A DNA stretch of 64,000 bases, from the NCBI GenBank assembly GCA_036874045.1, contig CM072339.1, positions 17,057,501 to 17,121,500 on the forward strand. The letters run 5' to 3'. Below are positions 33,720-45,871 of this stretch, one piece after another. Every line of letters starts with the position of its first letter. Position 1 is the stretch's first letter. The stretch is from Cymodocea nodosa. Lineage: Eukaryota; Streptophyta; Magnoliopsida; Alismatales; Cymodoceaceae. A program made the translations under genes and the position numbers. The notes below the pieces were generated by a model, which saw nothing but the letters and a program-made list of their open reading frames with translations, made no database searches and was not told the DNA's origin.

Positions 33720-33731
33720 GCTCTGATACCA
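33720..33731 (-). other. Element D primer-binding site
   Basis: Minus-strand TGGTATCAGAGC is an exact match to the initiator-tRNA-Met primer site of copia elements, two bases inside the 5' LTR. Confidence 0.95.
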
Positions 33732-33733
33732 CT

Positions 33734-35486
33734 TGAAGGATCGTATGGCTATACAAGAGGGGGGTGAATTGTGTATTTTTAATATTTTCTAAAATATAAT
33801 TGAAACTTTAAAACTCAAAAACAAGTCGAGACATTGTTTTCATAAAATCATTTTTATTCAAGTTTTCAATTACAATATACAATTCAATTCTCCTTAGAAA
33901 TTGTAGATGCAATTATAACTCGATACCATGTATCATCTAAACAATTTCATAACTACAAATAGAGAAAACTAATTTGCAGAATTTAAAACATTTCTCCCTA
34001 TTTGAGATCTTTATTCTTCTTCTTTTTCTTCTTCAGCAATTCTTCAGTGACGAATATCTTGTCTTTCTCTGCTTCACCGAATTTGCTTTTTCTTTATACT
34101 TCAAATCTTCAGCGACATAAATCTAACCTTTTTTGCTTCACTGAATTTTCTTCCACTTGAGAGATTTTCCCCGAAGAGGTGTTTTCGATCCCTGAAAAAG
34201 ATTTTTCTTTTGGTGTGCAAGGATGGTTTGATCCTTGAAAAGATTTTCGTTTTGTGTGCAAGGATGGTTTGATCAACGAGAATTCTATGCCTTTTATACT
34301 GTATCTTCATTTCATGCATATCTTTCACATTTAACCACTACCAGTTTTCCACTTCTCCACATCTTTTCTTTTTCCTTCATCGAAACACACACGTTCTAAC
34401 CCACGTTTATATTTCAAATTTTCTTTAAACATCAGTCCTAGATCTCTGAAAAATCTCCTGCAAAATAAACTTTCTTGTCCAAAAATTTTTCATCAGTGTA
34501 ATAAGAAGTCGTTACTTTAATGTTAACTAAATGAGTAACACAAGTATATATATATATAACTTAACGTTTCTAACTTAATGAGTTCCTCATGTGCCATTTC
34601 ACGTGACAAGTACTGTAGCTAACTCAACGAACTAAGTCAATGGTGCTATGCTAACTTAACGAACCAGTTTAACCTTTCTTTCGAAAGGTTAAATGATAAC
34701 TCACCGAAAATAGTTTAAGTTTCAGATAGTTACGGTTGTAAGTCTCTGAAAAACTCTTTATATTATAAAACTAGTGAGACACGTGTCAAGACCTGAAAAC
34801 ATGACTTAAGTTACCTTTCGGATAGTTACGACTATAAGTCTCCGAAAAAACTTTAACTCACCGATTCAATAATAAACAAATGTTTTTATAATAAGATTTT
34901 TACCATGTGAAAAAATAACAACTTAAGTTTATAACGCTAACCTAACGTGTTGCCTTAGTGTTCAATATAGCAACTCAACGCGTTTAGTTATGTTAACTTA
35001 ACGAGTTATGCATGTGCACCTCACGTGATACAATACAACATTCGTAACTTATAATTTCATCACGTGTATAATACTAACTTAACGAGTTCGTCTCTTCTTT
35101 TACTCACTAACTTAACGAGTTATCACGTGACCTATTTTAACCTTTAAGCCTCTAACTTAACGAGTTCTCATGTGACCTCTATACAAACAAAACTCTAACT
35201 TAACGAGTTGTCTAAACGTGCACTGTTCATGATACAGAAGATATAACTTTAAGACATATCATGCTTTTCAATAAAAACTCACGTAAACTTAACGTCTAGC
35301 TAAATGAGAAATTAATACAACAAAACGACTAGTTATTAACTTCAGATCCAATACAAACAAGTATTTATATCAGTAAGCTTTTTCTGTATTAATTGATGAT
35401 TTTAATTTCTTTTCACAAGCAATAGTAATTGAGCAAATATGATTATTTTCATTCAGCACACATCATCAAAACAAAAATACTCAACA
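33734..35486 (-). repeat. Element D 5' LTR
   Basis: 1753 bp. Minus-strand ends are TGTTGAGTATTTTTGTTTTG and ATACGATCCTTCA. It carries the inverted-repeat array at about 34555-34870 and the Athila-shared block at about 34851-35343, with several CACGTG palindromes. Confidence 0.93.
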
Positions 35487-35673
35487 ACTTTTCATCAAAT
35501 TCTAAAAATCAGGATAGCTTTCTGATGTAGCCCCAAACACATTATCATCAACATAGATTTGTATAATCAACATGTGTAAATCAAAAGTTTTGATAAACAA
35601 AGTGTTGTCTACGTTGCTTAAGATAAAATCATTATCAGTTAAAAACTTTTTCAATTTTTCATACCATGCCTTA
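35487..35673 (-). pseudogene. Element C reverse transcriptase, second part
   Basis: Minus-strand motifs are QAPKAWYEKLKKFL near 35670 and QIYVDDNVFGATSES near 35545. It belongs to element C: element D has its own complete reverse transcriptase region, and 49821-50185 ends at the matching ALYGLK motif on the far side of Athila A. GTGCC at 35674-35678 is the left target duplication of A. Confidence 0.9.
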
Positions 35674-35678
35674 GGTGC

Positions 35679-36946
35679 CTGTTTAGAATGAAAAAGTGCA
35701 TATTATTAATGGTTAAATGATGATTAATTGCATAATATTTAGCTTATCATATAAGAATTAAGCCATTATGTTATAATTGCATTGTTATATGCTTTAATTG
35801 AAGAATCTACTTAATTTTAGGGAATTAATGTTAATTTAGTACATTTCTGAACTGTCGGTGAGTTGTAGGCTATGAAATTCTTAAGTATCCAAATTTTCTG
35901 ATAATTCGAACAGTTATGTTTAACAGACTGAACATGTAAGATAGTTATGTTTAAATTACCGAGCAGTTATGTTTTGAAAGTTTCCTGAAGTTAATAACTA
36001 GTCGTTTCGTTGCATTAATTTCTCATTTAGCTAAACATTAAGTTAACTTGTGTTTTTATTGAAAAGCATGATATGTTTTAAAGTTATATCTTCTGTATCA
36101 TTAACAGTGCACATTTTGATAACTTGTTAAGTTAGTGAGTAAAAGAAGAGATGAACTCATTAAGTTAGTGTTATACACGTGGTGAAATTATAAGTTACGA
36201 ATGTTGTATTGTATCACGCGAGGTGCACATGTTTAACTCGTTAAGTTAACATAACTAAATGCGTTGAGTTGCTATATTGAACACTAAGGAAACACGTTAG
36301 GTTAGCGTTATAAACTTAAGTTGTTATTTTTGCACTTGGTAAAATTCTTATTATAAAAACATTTGTTTATTACTGAATCGGTGAGTTATCTATAACTATC
36401 CGAAATTGTAGCTGGGCATCGGATAGTTATATGTATAACTCTCCAAAATCTCTTTTTATTTATAAAATAGCTAAGGACACGTGTCATGTTCTAGTAAAGT
36501 GACTTAAGTGGATTTTCGGTGAGTTAGGTGTAACTATCCGAAATGCATCTGAGCATCAGATAGTTAGACCTGTAACTCTCCGAAATGTTATTTTATGATT
36601 AAACTGCTGCTGACACGTGTCGATATCTAGTAGATTTACTTAAGTTATATATCGGTGAGTTAGTTGTAACTATCCGAAATGCATCTAAGCATCAGATAGT
36701 TAAGTTTATAACTATCCGAAATGCATCTGAGCATTGGATAGTTAAGTTTATAAGTATCCGAAATGCACCTGAGCATCAGATAGTTAAGTTTATGCACGTG
36801 TTTTATAGTTAAATCAATGAAGAAAGTCCGTTGAGTTATCTGTAACTCCATAGACTATTTATTTTCTAATATACCACTATAGCGGTTGTAGAAATAGGAT
36901 AGTTGGAAGAAAAACAACAATTGCATGTATCACGCAGGGAGAAGAA
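35679..36946 (+). repeat. Element A left LTR (incomplete)
   Basis: Homologous to the first half of the right LTR (47253 to about 48515) and only about half its length. It contains the copia-shared block (about 35987-36388) followed by an array of TCGGATAGTTA / TAACTATCCGAAATGCATC repeats (36383-36850). Confidence 0.9.
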
Positions 36947-36947
36947 T

Positions 36948-37990
36948 ATGGCATATGCTTATGCTCAAAGATTTCTGAAACCTGTAATTAGCATATGTGA
37001 ATTCTGCAATTCTAAAGGACATGACATTTCTGACTATTTGAAACTGAGACGTTTACAGATGGTTAGATCCCATGAACAACAAATGAATTATCCTCAATAT
37101 AATAGAGATGAGTATGAGAATCCTATCGTTTACCTAACTGATGGTCAGTATAGAATGTGTAATATGTTGAGAGACACAGAAGTTTGGGATAGGTATGACA
37201 GACTAGAGCGTAGTATAGAGCAAAACCTTGAAAAACTGGAATAATTTATGTGTCAGCAATAAGAAGTCAACCAATTAAATTATAAAGAAGCATATTCAAA
37301 ACCTAAAAAGGATATAATTTATGAAACTAAAAAAACCATAATGAAAATTGATCAAAAATTGAATGCAATGAAATTAGATGATCTAGAAAGAAAATTAAAA
37401 GCATTAGACGAATATACAATGAAAATACAAGTTATGTAACAGGATAATGAAAATTATAATGTTATAAACCTACATAATTTGCAAAATATATAGCAAACAG
37501 AGAATATTAATGCAAGAGAATTTAAAGAATGCACTTTAAAACTAGAAACAATTGAAGATCATAATTATGAAAATGACATACAAAAACATCATAAGAGTAA
37601 TGAAAATCTGGAAGATGTTTGTGTAACATTAAAATCTGGAACTGATATACCACCAAGAACTCAAAATGAAAATGATATGAAGGTGAATAAGAGTAAAAAT
37701 CAAAATGATAATGAAAATGTAATAGCTGAAAATCTAGAAATCACTAAAGAACAATCTGAATCTGCTAATGAAGCTAAAAATGATCAAACAAATCAACTGA
37801 AAGAAAAAGAATCTTTGAAATCAAAATCTTTAGCACCCTATCCTAAAAGATTACAACAAACAATACCTGAAAAATAAGAAAAAATCAGAGAAATTTTTGA
37901 AAAAGTACAAGTTAACATTCCTTTGTTAGATATATTGCAGAAAATGCCACCTTGTGCTAAATTTTTGAAGGATTGGTGTACTAAGAAAAG
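36948..37990 (+). pseudogene. Element A gag 3' part and linker
   Basis: A zinc-knuckle-like segment (CEFCNSKGHDISDYLK near 36995) is followed by a long Lys/Glu/Asn-rich coiled-coil-type stretch (about 37260-37870). This corresponds to the end of Athila gag and the linker to protease. The N-terminal gag core is not present here. Broken fossil. Confidence 0.7.
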
Positions 37991-38477
37991 AGAGTGAAAA
38001 GTTCTTAGAAAGGTCTTTTTAGCTGAGCAAAGTAGTTCCCTATTTCTGCCACAAATTCCTAAAAAGTTATCTGATCCTGGAATCCCTGTTATATCATGCA
38101 CCATAGGAAATAGCATTCTAGAAAGAACCTTTATAAACTTAGGTGCAGGTATAAATGTTATGCCAAGTGATATATTTGCATCCTTAGGATTAGAAGGCTT
38201 AACTCCTACTAGTACAGTTATTCAATTAGCTGATAGAAGTATAAGATACCCTAGAGGAAAAATAGAGGATGTGTTAATTAAAATCAAAAATTTTATATAT
38301 CCTATTGATATTGTAATTTTGGATTCCCAACAAATTAAGCATAAAAATAGTGATACATCTTTAATTTTGGGAAGGCCATTTTTAGCAACATCAGGGGCTG
38401 TTATAAATTGTAAAACTGGAGTAATGAAGTTAGCATATGGTAATGAGGATACTCAATTAAATATTTTCAAACCATAA
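37991..38477 (+). pseudogene. Element A aspartic protease region
   Basis: Retropepsin-like segment with TFINLGAGINVMPSDIF near 38130, ADRSIRYPRGKIEDVLIKI near 38230 and LILGRPFLATSGAVI near 38365. LGRPFLAT is the typical Athila flap-to-C-terminal motif. Homologous to the fossil at 1-480. Confidence 0.85.
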
Positions 38478-38754
38478 AGGTTTAAGGAATTAGAAATGTC
38501 CTTACATACCATAGACTTTTTAGAGGATGAAGGAGATATGTTAGATGATGTGATTCAAGAAGAATTAAATGGGAAAATCAATTTTGAAACTTTAGAGGAA
38601 AGTGAAAGCATAAATATAGAAGGAGATCTAGAAGAAATTAATTTAGAAAATGATGATGTTCAATTAGGAGTTTTAGCTTCTGATGGGCAGCATTTAGAAT
38701 TAAAACCTTTACCTCCTGAATTAACCTATATATTTTTGGAAGATAAATGAACCT

Positions 38755-40268
38755 ATCCAATCATTATTGCTTCAGATTTAAAAGAGGATCAAATAGCTAA
38801 ATTAAAAGATGTAGTAAAAAGTTATAAAGAAGCAATAGGATGGACTATGACTGATATAAAAGGGTTAAGTTCAACTTTATGCTGTCACCACATATATTTA
38901 GAAGAAAATGCTAAACCTATTAGAATTCCTGAGAGGAGATTAAATCCAAACCTTAAAGAAGTAGTCAGGAAGGAAATAGTTAAATGGTTAGATAATGACA
39001 TAATTTATCCGATTTTTGATAGCTCGTGGGTTAGCCCAATCCATGTAGTTCCCAAGAAATCAGGATTAACAGTTATTAGGAATGAAAGTCAAGACTTGAT
39101 ACCTACTAGAATTAAATCAGGCTGGAGAGTATGTATAGACTATAGAAAGTTGAATGCTATGACTAGGAAAGATCATTTTCCCTTACCTTTTATAGATCAA
39201 ATGTTGGAAAGATTAGCAGGGCAAGAATATTTTTGTTTCCTAAACGGGTATTCAGGTTATAATAAAATTCCAGTAGCATTAGAGGATCAAGAGAAAACAA
39301 CGTTCACATGTCCTAATGGAACTTATGCTTTTAAAAGAATGCCATTCGGATTATGTAATGCACTAACTACCTTTCAAAGGTGTATGCAGGGCATATTTAC
39401 TAGAATGATTGAAGATTTCTTAGAAATATTTATGGATAATTTTACTGTATATGGCAACTCATATGAAGTTTGTTTAAGCAATTTAGACCAAATATTAAAA
39501 CACTGTGTGAAAAAAAATCTAGTTTTAAATTGGGAAAAATGTCACTTCATGGTTAAACAAGGAATAGTCTTAGGGCATGTTGTTTCTAAGAAAGGGTTGG
39601 AAGTAGATAAAGCTAAAATAGAAGTAATTTCTAATCTACTAGAACCTAAATCAGTAAAAGATATTAGATCATTTCTTGGACATGTTGGTTTTTATAGAAG
39701 ATTTATTAAAGACTTTAGCAAAATAGCTAGACCTTTAACTAATCTATTAAAAGATGTCCTATTTAACTTTGATAAAAATTGTAAGAAATCATTTTTCAGA
39801 CTTAAGACTAGCTTAATTTCAACTCCTATAATTCAAGCACCTGATTGTAACCATCCATTTGAATTAATGTGCGATGCATCTAATTTTACTATAGGAGTAG
39901 TGTTGGGACAGAAAATAGAAAAATCTCCTAAAGTGATTCATTATGCAAGCAAAACCTTAAATGATGCTCAAGTTAATTACACAACTACTGAAAAGGAATT
40001 ATTAGCTGTTGTGTTTGCCTTAGAAAAGTTTAGATCATATCTGATTGGAGCTAAAGTAATAGTATACACAGATCATTCAACTCTAAAACATCTAATAAAG
40101 AAAAAAGAAACTAAACCTAGATTGATCCGATGGATATTATTATTACAAGAATTTGATCTAGAAATTAAAGATAAAAAAGGTTGTGAGAATGTAGTAGCAG
40201 ATCATTTATCAAGATTACAAATAGAAAAATCAAATATTGAAATTAAGGATAATTTTCCTGATGAATAA
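38755..40268 (+). pseudogene. Element A reverse transcriptase and RNase H
   Basis: The Athila reverse transcriptase opens near 38847 with [19 protein letters not shown] and continues with [20 protein letters not shown] near 39020, [20 protein letters not shown] near 39120, [20 protein letters not shown] near 39340 and [15 protein letters not shown] near 39595. RNase H (about 39830-40210) has [38 protein letters not shown] and [11 protein letters not shown]. The frame is long and open, ending shortly before integrase. It is part of a broken element; I give it as a fossil, not as an active gene. Confidence 0.94.
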
Positions 40269-40271
40269 TTA

Positions 40272-41594
40272 ATGACCATCAACACAATGCCTTGGTATGC
40301 AGACATAGTTAATTACTTAGTTACTGGTTTAACACCTAAGGATTGGAATAGACAAGATAAGAAATTATTTTTCTCAAGAGTAAAATATTACTATTGGGAA
40401 GACCCATACTTATTTAAGAAATGTCCTTATCTAGTTTTAAGGAGGTGTGTTCCAGAAACTGAATATCCGAGCATATTGTCTTTTTGTCATGACCAAGCTT
40501 ATGGACGGCATTTTGGTTTAGGGAAAACTACTGTAAAAATTTTGCAATGTGGGTTTTATTGGCCAACACTATTCAAAGATGCTCATAAATATTGCTTAAG
40601 TTGTTTACGATGTCAACAAATAGGAAGAATATCAAAGAGGAATATGATGCCTCTTAATCCTATTGTTGAGGTTGAAATCTTTGATGTGTGGGGAATAGAT
40701 TTTATGGGTCCATTTCCTATGCCTAGTCAATTTAATTACATATTGTTGGGGGTAGATTATGTATCTAAATGGATAGAAGCTATTCCCACAAAAACTAATG
40801 ACAACAAAGTCGTAATACAATTTATAAGAACAAATATATTTGCCAGATTTGGAATACCTAAAGCTATTATCAGTGATAGAGAAACTCATTTCTGTAATAG
40901 AAGTTTTGAAGCCTTAATGAAGAAATATGGAGTAAACCACAAAATTGCAACATCATATCATCCGCAAACAAGTGGACAAGTAGAAAGTGCAAACAAACAA
41001 ATTAAGTTAATCTTAGAAAAAGTAGTAAATCCTACTAGAATAGATTGGGCTAATAGATTGATAGATGCACTTTGGGCTTATAGAACTGCTTATAAAACGA
41101 GCTTAGGTATGTCACCTTTTAGGCTAGTATATGGAAAAAGTTGTCATTTACTTGCTGAAATAGAACATAAAGCTTATTGGGCATTAAAAACTCTGAACAC
41201 TAATTTAAATCAAGCTGCTGAAAATAGAAAAATGCAACTAATTGAATTAGAAGAATTTAGAAATGAAGCTTATTCGAAGACTGTAAGAGAAAAAGAGAAA
41301 ATTAAATTCTGGCATGATAGAAAAATTATTCCAAAAAGCTTTGAAATAGGACAAGAAGTATATCTTTATATGGCTAGATTCCATAACCATCCAGGAAAAT
41401 TAAGATCTAGATGGGCAGTACCTTACATAGTTCGAAATATTTATCCTTATGGAGCTATTGAAATTGAAAATCCTAAAAATCAGAATATATTTAAAGTAAA
41501 TGGACAAAGACTGAAACCTATTTTGAAAACACCAAAAAGCTCCTTTGGAAATATGGAAGAAGTCAGAGTAGAGGACTACTCGAGCTTTACTTAG
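40272..41594 (+). pseudogene. Element A integrase
   Basis: Zinc-binding HHCC region near 40485-40625 ([10 protein letters not shown], then [11 protein letters not shown]), core with [20 protein letters not shown] near 40680, [18 protein letters not shown] near 40865 and [19 protein letters not shown] near 40960. The C-terminal tail has [20 protein letters not shown] near 41410. No chromodomain is present, as expected for Athila. It is followed by non-coding DNA and the accessory ORF, the position where Athila elements carry an env-like gene. Confidence 0.94.
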
Positions 41595-42191
41595 TAGAAA
41601 ATCAGTTTTTTTTGTTGATATAAAAAATAAATAAATATATATATATATAATATAAAAATTGTTGCGGTTCAACCGATCGGATCCATCGGTATGAGTGGAA
41701 CATAAAAAAATATGTATATTAATTTTCAGAAAAAATGTTGGTTTTACCGAAACATAGTATCGATTCAACTGGAAAAATATTTAGGTCTGACCGAAACATA
41801 ATATCGATTAAACCGATAAAAGAAGAAGAAGAAAAACTATTATCTATAGTATTTTTATTATTATATATGTTTGTACAGGGAGTCCGTTGAGTACACTTAA
41901 CTCAATGAGCTTACTCTGTTGAGTCTTGAGTTAGTCAACGAGCTTATTCCATTGAGTTAACTGTAACTCAACGAAGTACTGTAGCTAAGACCGTGGATAA
42001 AATAGTAATAGTTGGTTTGGGAAATGACCCGATTACCTGCCTAAACTTAGGGCTTATTTAAACTAAAACCTAGGGTTTTGGGAGCATTATCCGGCAAATC
42101 ATTTAGGATCTAGAACAGTAGAAATCAGAGCGATTCCATGCCATTGGGTAACTCCATGATGAGGAAAATGACGCCTGAATTCTGAGAAACA
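41595..42191 (+). promoter_or_regulatory. spacer with inverted-repeat array and TATA candidate before the accessory ORF
   Basis: The first part has repeated ACCGATC / TATCGATT strings (41668-41820). An array of CCGTTGAGTTA / TAACTCAACGAA units lies at 41881-41988, then TATTTAAA at 42055-42062, 130 bp before the accessory ATG at 42192. The layout (array, TATTTAAA, leader, ORF) repeats that of element D. A role as an internal promoter is inferred. Confidence 0.45.
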
Positions 42192-44348
42192 ATGGACACC
42201 GCACAATTTTTGAAGGAATCTGAAGAATGGCACACGCAGCAAAAGATCTGGAATATAATAATAGAGAAAGAGCTACAAAAGGTAGAATCAGAATTCTTTA
42301 ACTTGAGGAAAGTTTTAGTTGAGTTAGAAATACAAATACCACAGATAATGGAGACACAGATCAGAGTGGCAACTGAAATTGCAGTTAGCAAAGAAAGAAA
42401 AATCCGGCCAAACAATGAAGTAGCCCTAGAGCTAATTCAACGTAAAGCCAGATTGTGGTTTAAGAAACGCATTGCTAGTCGAGGAAGCTGGGCAATATGG
42501 GAGCAACAACAAGTAAGAGAATAGGAAGAACCAACTGCTGAAAGACCTATTCCTAAGGAACAGCAGTTAGGACCTCTAGTTTAGCCAACAAAGCCATTAC
42601 CACGAGTTGCATTTGCTTGGCCGAGAATTGAAGAAGAAGAGAAAGAATTTACTAGCTTGATCAAAACAGCAAGAGACCAAGGTGATACTCAAGAGATAGC
42701 TACGGCTAAGGCACATATTTTATCTGATGCCATTAAGAAAAAAAGGGTCGAAGAAAGGATAAGGGCCCAATACAAAATAAAAGTTGAATAGTATCAAGCA
42801 GCAACTAAATCAAGTGCTGTAGGAGAGGCTGGTCCTTCGAGACCAGTAATTATAGAAAAAGTTAAACAGAAAGAGCTAGTACCTGTGGCTCGAAGGCTTG
42901 CAGAGCCTACTTTTGTAGATTTAATTTCAGAAGATGAAGAGGAAGAATAGGCACAATTAATTAGAAAAAAGAAAGAAAAAGAAAAAGTGTTTGAATATGA
43001 AGAAATTAAATCTGAGATACCATTGTCAACAGGGCCTATGGAGCAAATTTTTATAAACCTGCTATCCGATTCTGAGGAGGAGTAGGAGCTGTAGTAGCAG
43101 GAGCAAAGAAAAGAAGAAAATTAGGCTGAAATTAGTCTACAGCTTGTACAAGAAGAAACAGAAATTAAGGCAGAAACTGAATTGCCCGTGACTCCATCCC
43201 AATCTGTTACAAAATCAGAAAGAACAGTAACAGAATAGATTGGTAGTCAGGAGGAAGAAGAAAGAGCAGAAAATGAAGAGGCTGAAAGAAGCCATTTAGA
43301 CAAAAATAATTTCATAGATTCTACTGAAGAGCAAGAAACTCTTCAGCAATTTATGGAAAGAATTCAAGATAGAGTGGAAAGTTCTGCCGGCTCACCACCA
43401 CAAATAGAAATAGAAATTCAAGAATCTGTTGAAAATGTTCAAATGCAGCCTATAGAAGAGGAAGAGCAAATCCCTCTGGAACAACAAAGTCACCTTTCTG
43501 ACCCGACTGAAACAACAATTTTGAATAAAGTACATTTTTGTAGTCAGGAAGCTTATACCAAATAACAACAAAAAAGGGGTTATGACATTATTTACAGTAG
43601 ACCAGTAAATTGGGATGGAATGCAAGAAATCAAAGATCTATTTGAATTCCAAGGTCTACTGCAATTCATTTCTCAAGAGAGAGGGCATGCAATATATGAG
43701 AATTTAGTGCCCTGTTTTTATGCAAATTTAAGAGAAAGAGAAGGAAGATTAATTTCAAACGTGAAGGAAGCTGATGTACAGATAACACTAGAGCTTCTCC
43801 ACAACATTTTTGGTTTAAAGAATGAAGGAATAAAAATTTTGGAAGATACAACTGCCGTCGAGTGGACTAAACAGGAAATCAAAGATTGTTTAGCTATCAA
43901 TCCTAGTGTACCTTTATTAAACAGATTGAAGCATTTAAGTGGTAAAGCACACATGGTAGCTAACATTCTGATTAAAAATGTCTATCAACGACGGGGCCAT
44001 GACATAGAATTAAGTCAATTTGTCAAATGGGCCACATATGCAGTTGTAAATAAGATTCAAATAAATTGGTCAGTAGTTTTTATCTCCAAGTTGAAAGTAG
44101 TAAAGAAAAAATTGTTTTATGGAGATTTGATTCCACTACTAATGGTGGACTGTATCGATTTCACTAAACGGACATCAAAAAGGATCAGATCAAGAACCAT
44201 TTCAGTGAAAGAATACAGAAATTTTGTAGCTGCAGAGATAGCTATACCTTCTGGAGGAATTACAGGAGATGTAGAAAGAATTAATCAATTAGAACTTCAA
44301 TTAGAAAAACTCCAGAAGGAAGTAGATGAACTTAGGAATAGAGATTAA
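42192..44348 (+). pseudogene. Element A accessory ORF (post-integrase)
   Basis: The N-terminus (MDTAQFLKESEEWHTQQKIW) is coiled-coil-like. The middle is very acidic (Glu-rich, about 42950-43560). The C-terminal core (43620-44348) is open: MQEIKDLFEFQGLLQFI, LVPCFYANLREREG, FGLKNEGIKIL, VYQRRGHDIELSQFVKWATY, NKIQINWSVVF and a closing coiled coil (INQLELQLEKLQKEVDELRN). The core is clearly homologous to the element D accessory ORF and tentatively like the 'putative plant transposon protein' family PF20167. No membrane segment or signal peptide is seen, so despite its env position it is not recognisably an envelope. The total span (about 2.15 kb) is close to that in D once F1 is set aside. Broken in its first part. 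Confidence 0.72.
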
Positions 44349-45437
44349 ATTGTATTGTTCGTCTACTTGTGTAAAATTGTATGATGTACTTGTAATGTAA
44401 TTGATTCATATTAATGAATATAATTTTTCAGATGCAATTTTCATACATGTTTTGGATGTGAAATGAATGGAATTTATTGAATATTATGTAATTTGTGGAA
44501 CTTTATGAATGAATATATAACAGATTTACAATTTGCTGAATGACAGGATAAATGCTTAAAAATTTCTGCATGTTGCAAGGTAAAATGTAAATTCTGCATA
44601 ACATAAAATGACCTGCAAGTTAAATCCTTATATAATGTTCAGATTTAAACGAATTTTAATCAGAATGATGCATTAATGACATAGATTTAACTTTATTTCA
44701 GTTAGCAGAATAAACAAAGAAAAGAACAGAGAGGAACTTACGAGAGTAAAACTTAGAAGTTGCCAAGTGTTAACTCAATGAAGTAAGTCCGTTGAGTTAA
44801 ACGTAACTCCACGAGGTCAGTAATATAATATAAGGTCACTCCGTTGAGTTATCTGTAACTCAACGAAGTTAGTCTGTGGAGTTAGCAATAGTAACTGACT
44901 ATGTTCCATTGAGTAATCTGTAACTCAACGAGGTTAGTTCGTGGATTAAGCAGAACGGTTATTCTTTTAACTAGGAACGAAACTTCGTCGGTTAGTAGTT
45001 ACCAAAATTTGAAATTAGTAGTGGTACACGTACCCATAAAAATAGGAACCACGATGCACATTGCAAGACACGTTCTTGCAACAAGATTTATTCACTTTAT
45101 GGAAGTGCAGTATATATATAAAACAAAATGCTATTTACGAGTTACCAGCACTTTTAAAAGAAAGGAGAATGCGTTGGAGGAACTAGAAGGAGAAGTAGCT
45201 GATTCAACTTCATCCGACAACAAATATTTATTGAATGGAAAGCTTCAGAGTGGTATGTAATTAATCTTCTGCTATTTATTTATGAGCACATGGACCCGTT
45301 CTCTAAGCACTAAACGATTAGTAAGAATACCTACCTAGGAATTTTCATTATAGAGGAGCATTGAAAAATTTTCTGAACTGAACTTTAACAAAATTCCTTA
45401 GGGTGTAGCTAACATTTCTTTAAAAGAGAATGTAGAG
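44349..45437 (+). promoter_or_regulatory. non-coding segment with second array and TATA candidate upstream of a gag-like fragment
   Basis: An AT-rich tail of the accessory ORF is followed by an array at about 44767-44960 (TCCGTTGAGTTATCTGTAAC then TCAACGAAG and variants). A TATATATATAAAA string lies at 45111-45125 and a leader leads to the ATG at 45438. The open frame 45009-45260 has no recognisable domain. The layout resembles the end of an LTR and the 5' leader of another Athila-like unit. Confidence 0.4.
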
Positions 45438-45701
45438 ATGGCTGCTCTAGTAGAAAAACCATTAGGAGAGATTTTGTATCCTGAATTAGTTGATAAACCT
45501 TCTTGTATTCGATTGCCAACCTTTGAGGGAGATAGGTTTGAACTGAAATCTAATTATATTAGTCAATTGCCACATTTTCATGGATTAGAAAGAGAGGATG
45601 CCTATTATTTCCTTAGAGAATTTAATGAAGTTTGTCAAATGATGAAAATGCCAAACATGACTATAGATGCTATTAAACTTAGATATGTCCCTTTTTTTTA
45701 G
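45438..45701 (+). pseudogene. gag-like N-terminal fragment near the 3' end of element A
   Basis: MAALVEKPLGEILYPELVDK, then FELKSNYISQLPHFHG, FLREFNEVCQMMKMPNMTID and AIKLRYVPF. Homologous to the start of the Athila gag at 10429-10690. Gag belongs at the other end of an Athila element, so its position between the accessory ORF and the 3' untranslated region is out of place and suggests a rearranged or captured 5' portion. Only a fragment. Confidence 0.75.
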
Positions 45702-45871
45702 ATATATCCCTTTTATCTGTGAATGAAAAGTTTTTCAGAATCAAAAATCGGAATATGTAGAAGGAGATACAAGCGGAACAAGGTATGTAACCAATTACTT
45801 ACCCTGAATTTTAAATCAAATAAAACTGTATTCATGCCTACTACAATTACTATACTTATTGTCAAATCTTT

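Larger units (their letters stand above)
21011..35486 (-). mobile_element. Element D: Sirevirus-like copia with accessory ORF, inserted in element C
   Basis: From the right on the minus strand: 5' LTR (33734-35486), primer site (33720-33731), gag (from 33534), protease, integrase, reverse transcriptase, RNase H (ending 28187), a long post-pol region with an accessory ORF (26598 down to about 22320), polypurine tract (21897-21912) and a partial 3' LTR (21011-21896). The post-pol region of over 6 kb contains solo LTR F1. Reverse transcriptase motifs include QIYVDDIIFGAT. It is a fossil with perhaps five to eight breaks in its coding parts and an incomplete left LTR. No target duplication is visible because the left end is incomplete. 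By-eye LTR identity is about 93-95%. Confidence 0.88.

Noticed and set aside
36660-36851. Open frame with repeated LNYxMLRCISDSYK units (also 48233-48424)
   Set aside because: It is the translation of the TCGGATAGTTA/TAACTATCCGAAATGCATC array read antisense within the LTR. The protein repeat mirrors the DNA repeat.
42192-44348. Accessory ORF as an envelope gene of an Athila retrovirus-like element
   Set aside because: The position fits, but I see no signal peptide or membrane segment, and the core matches the accessory ORF of a copia element.
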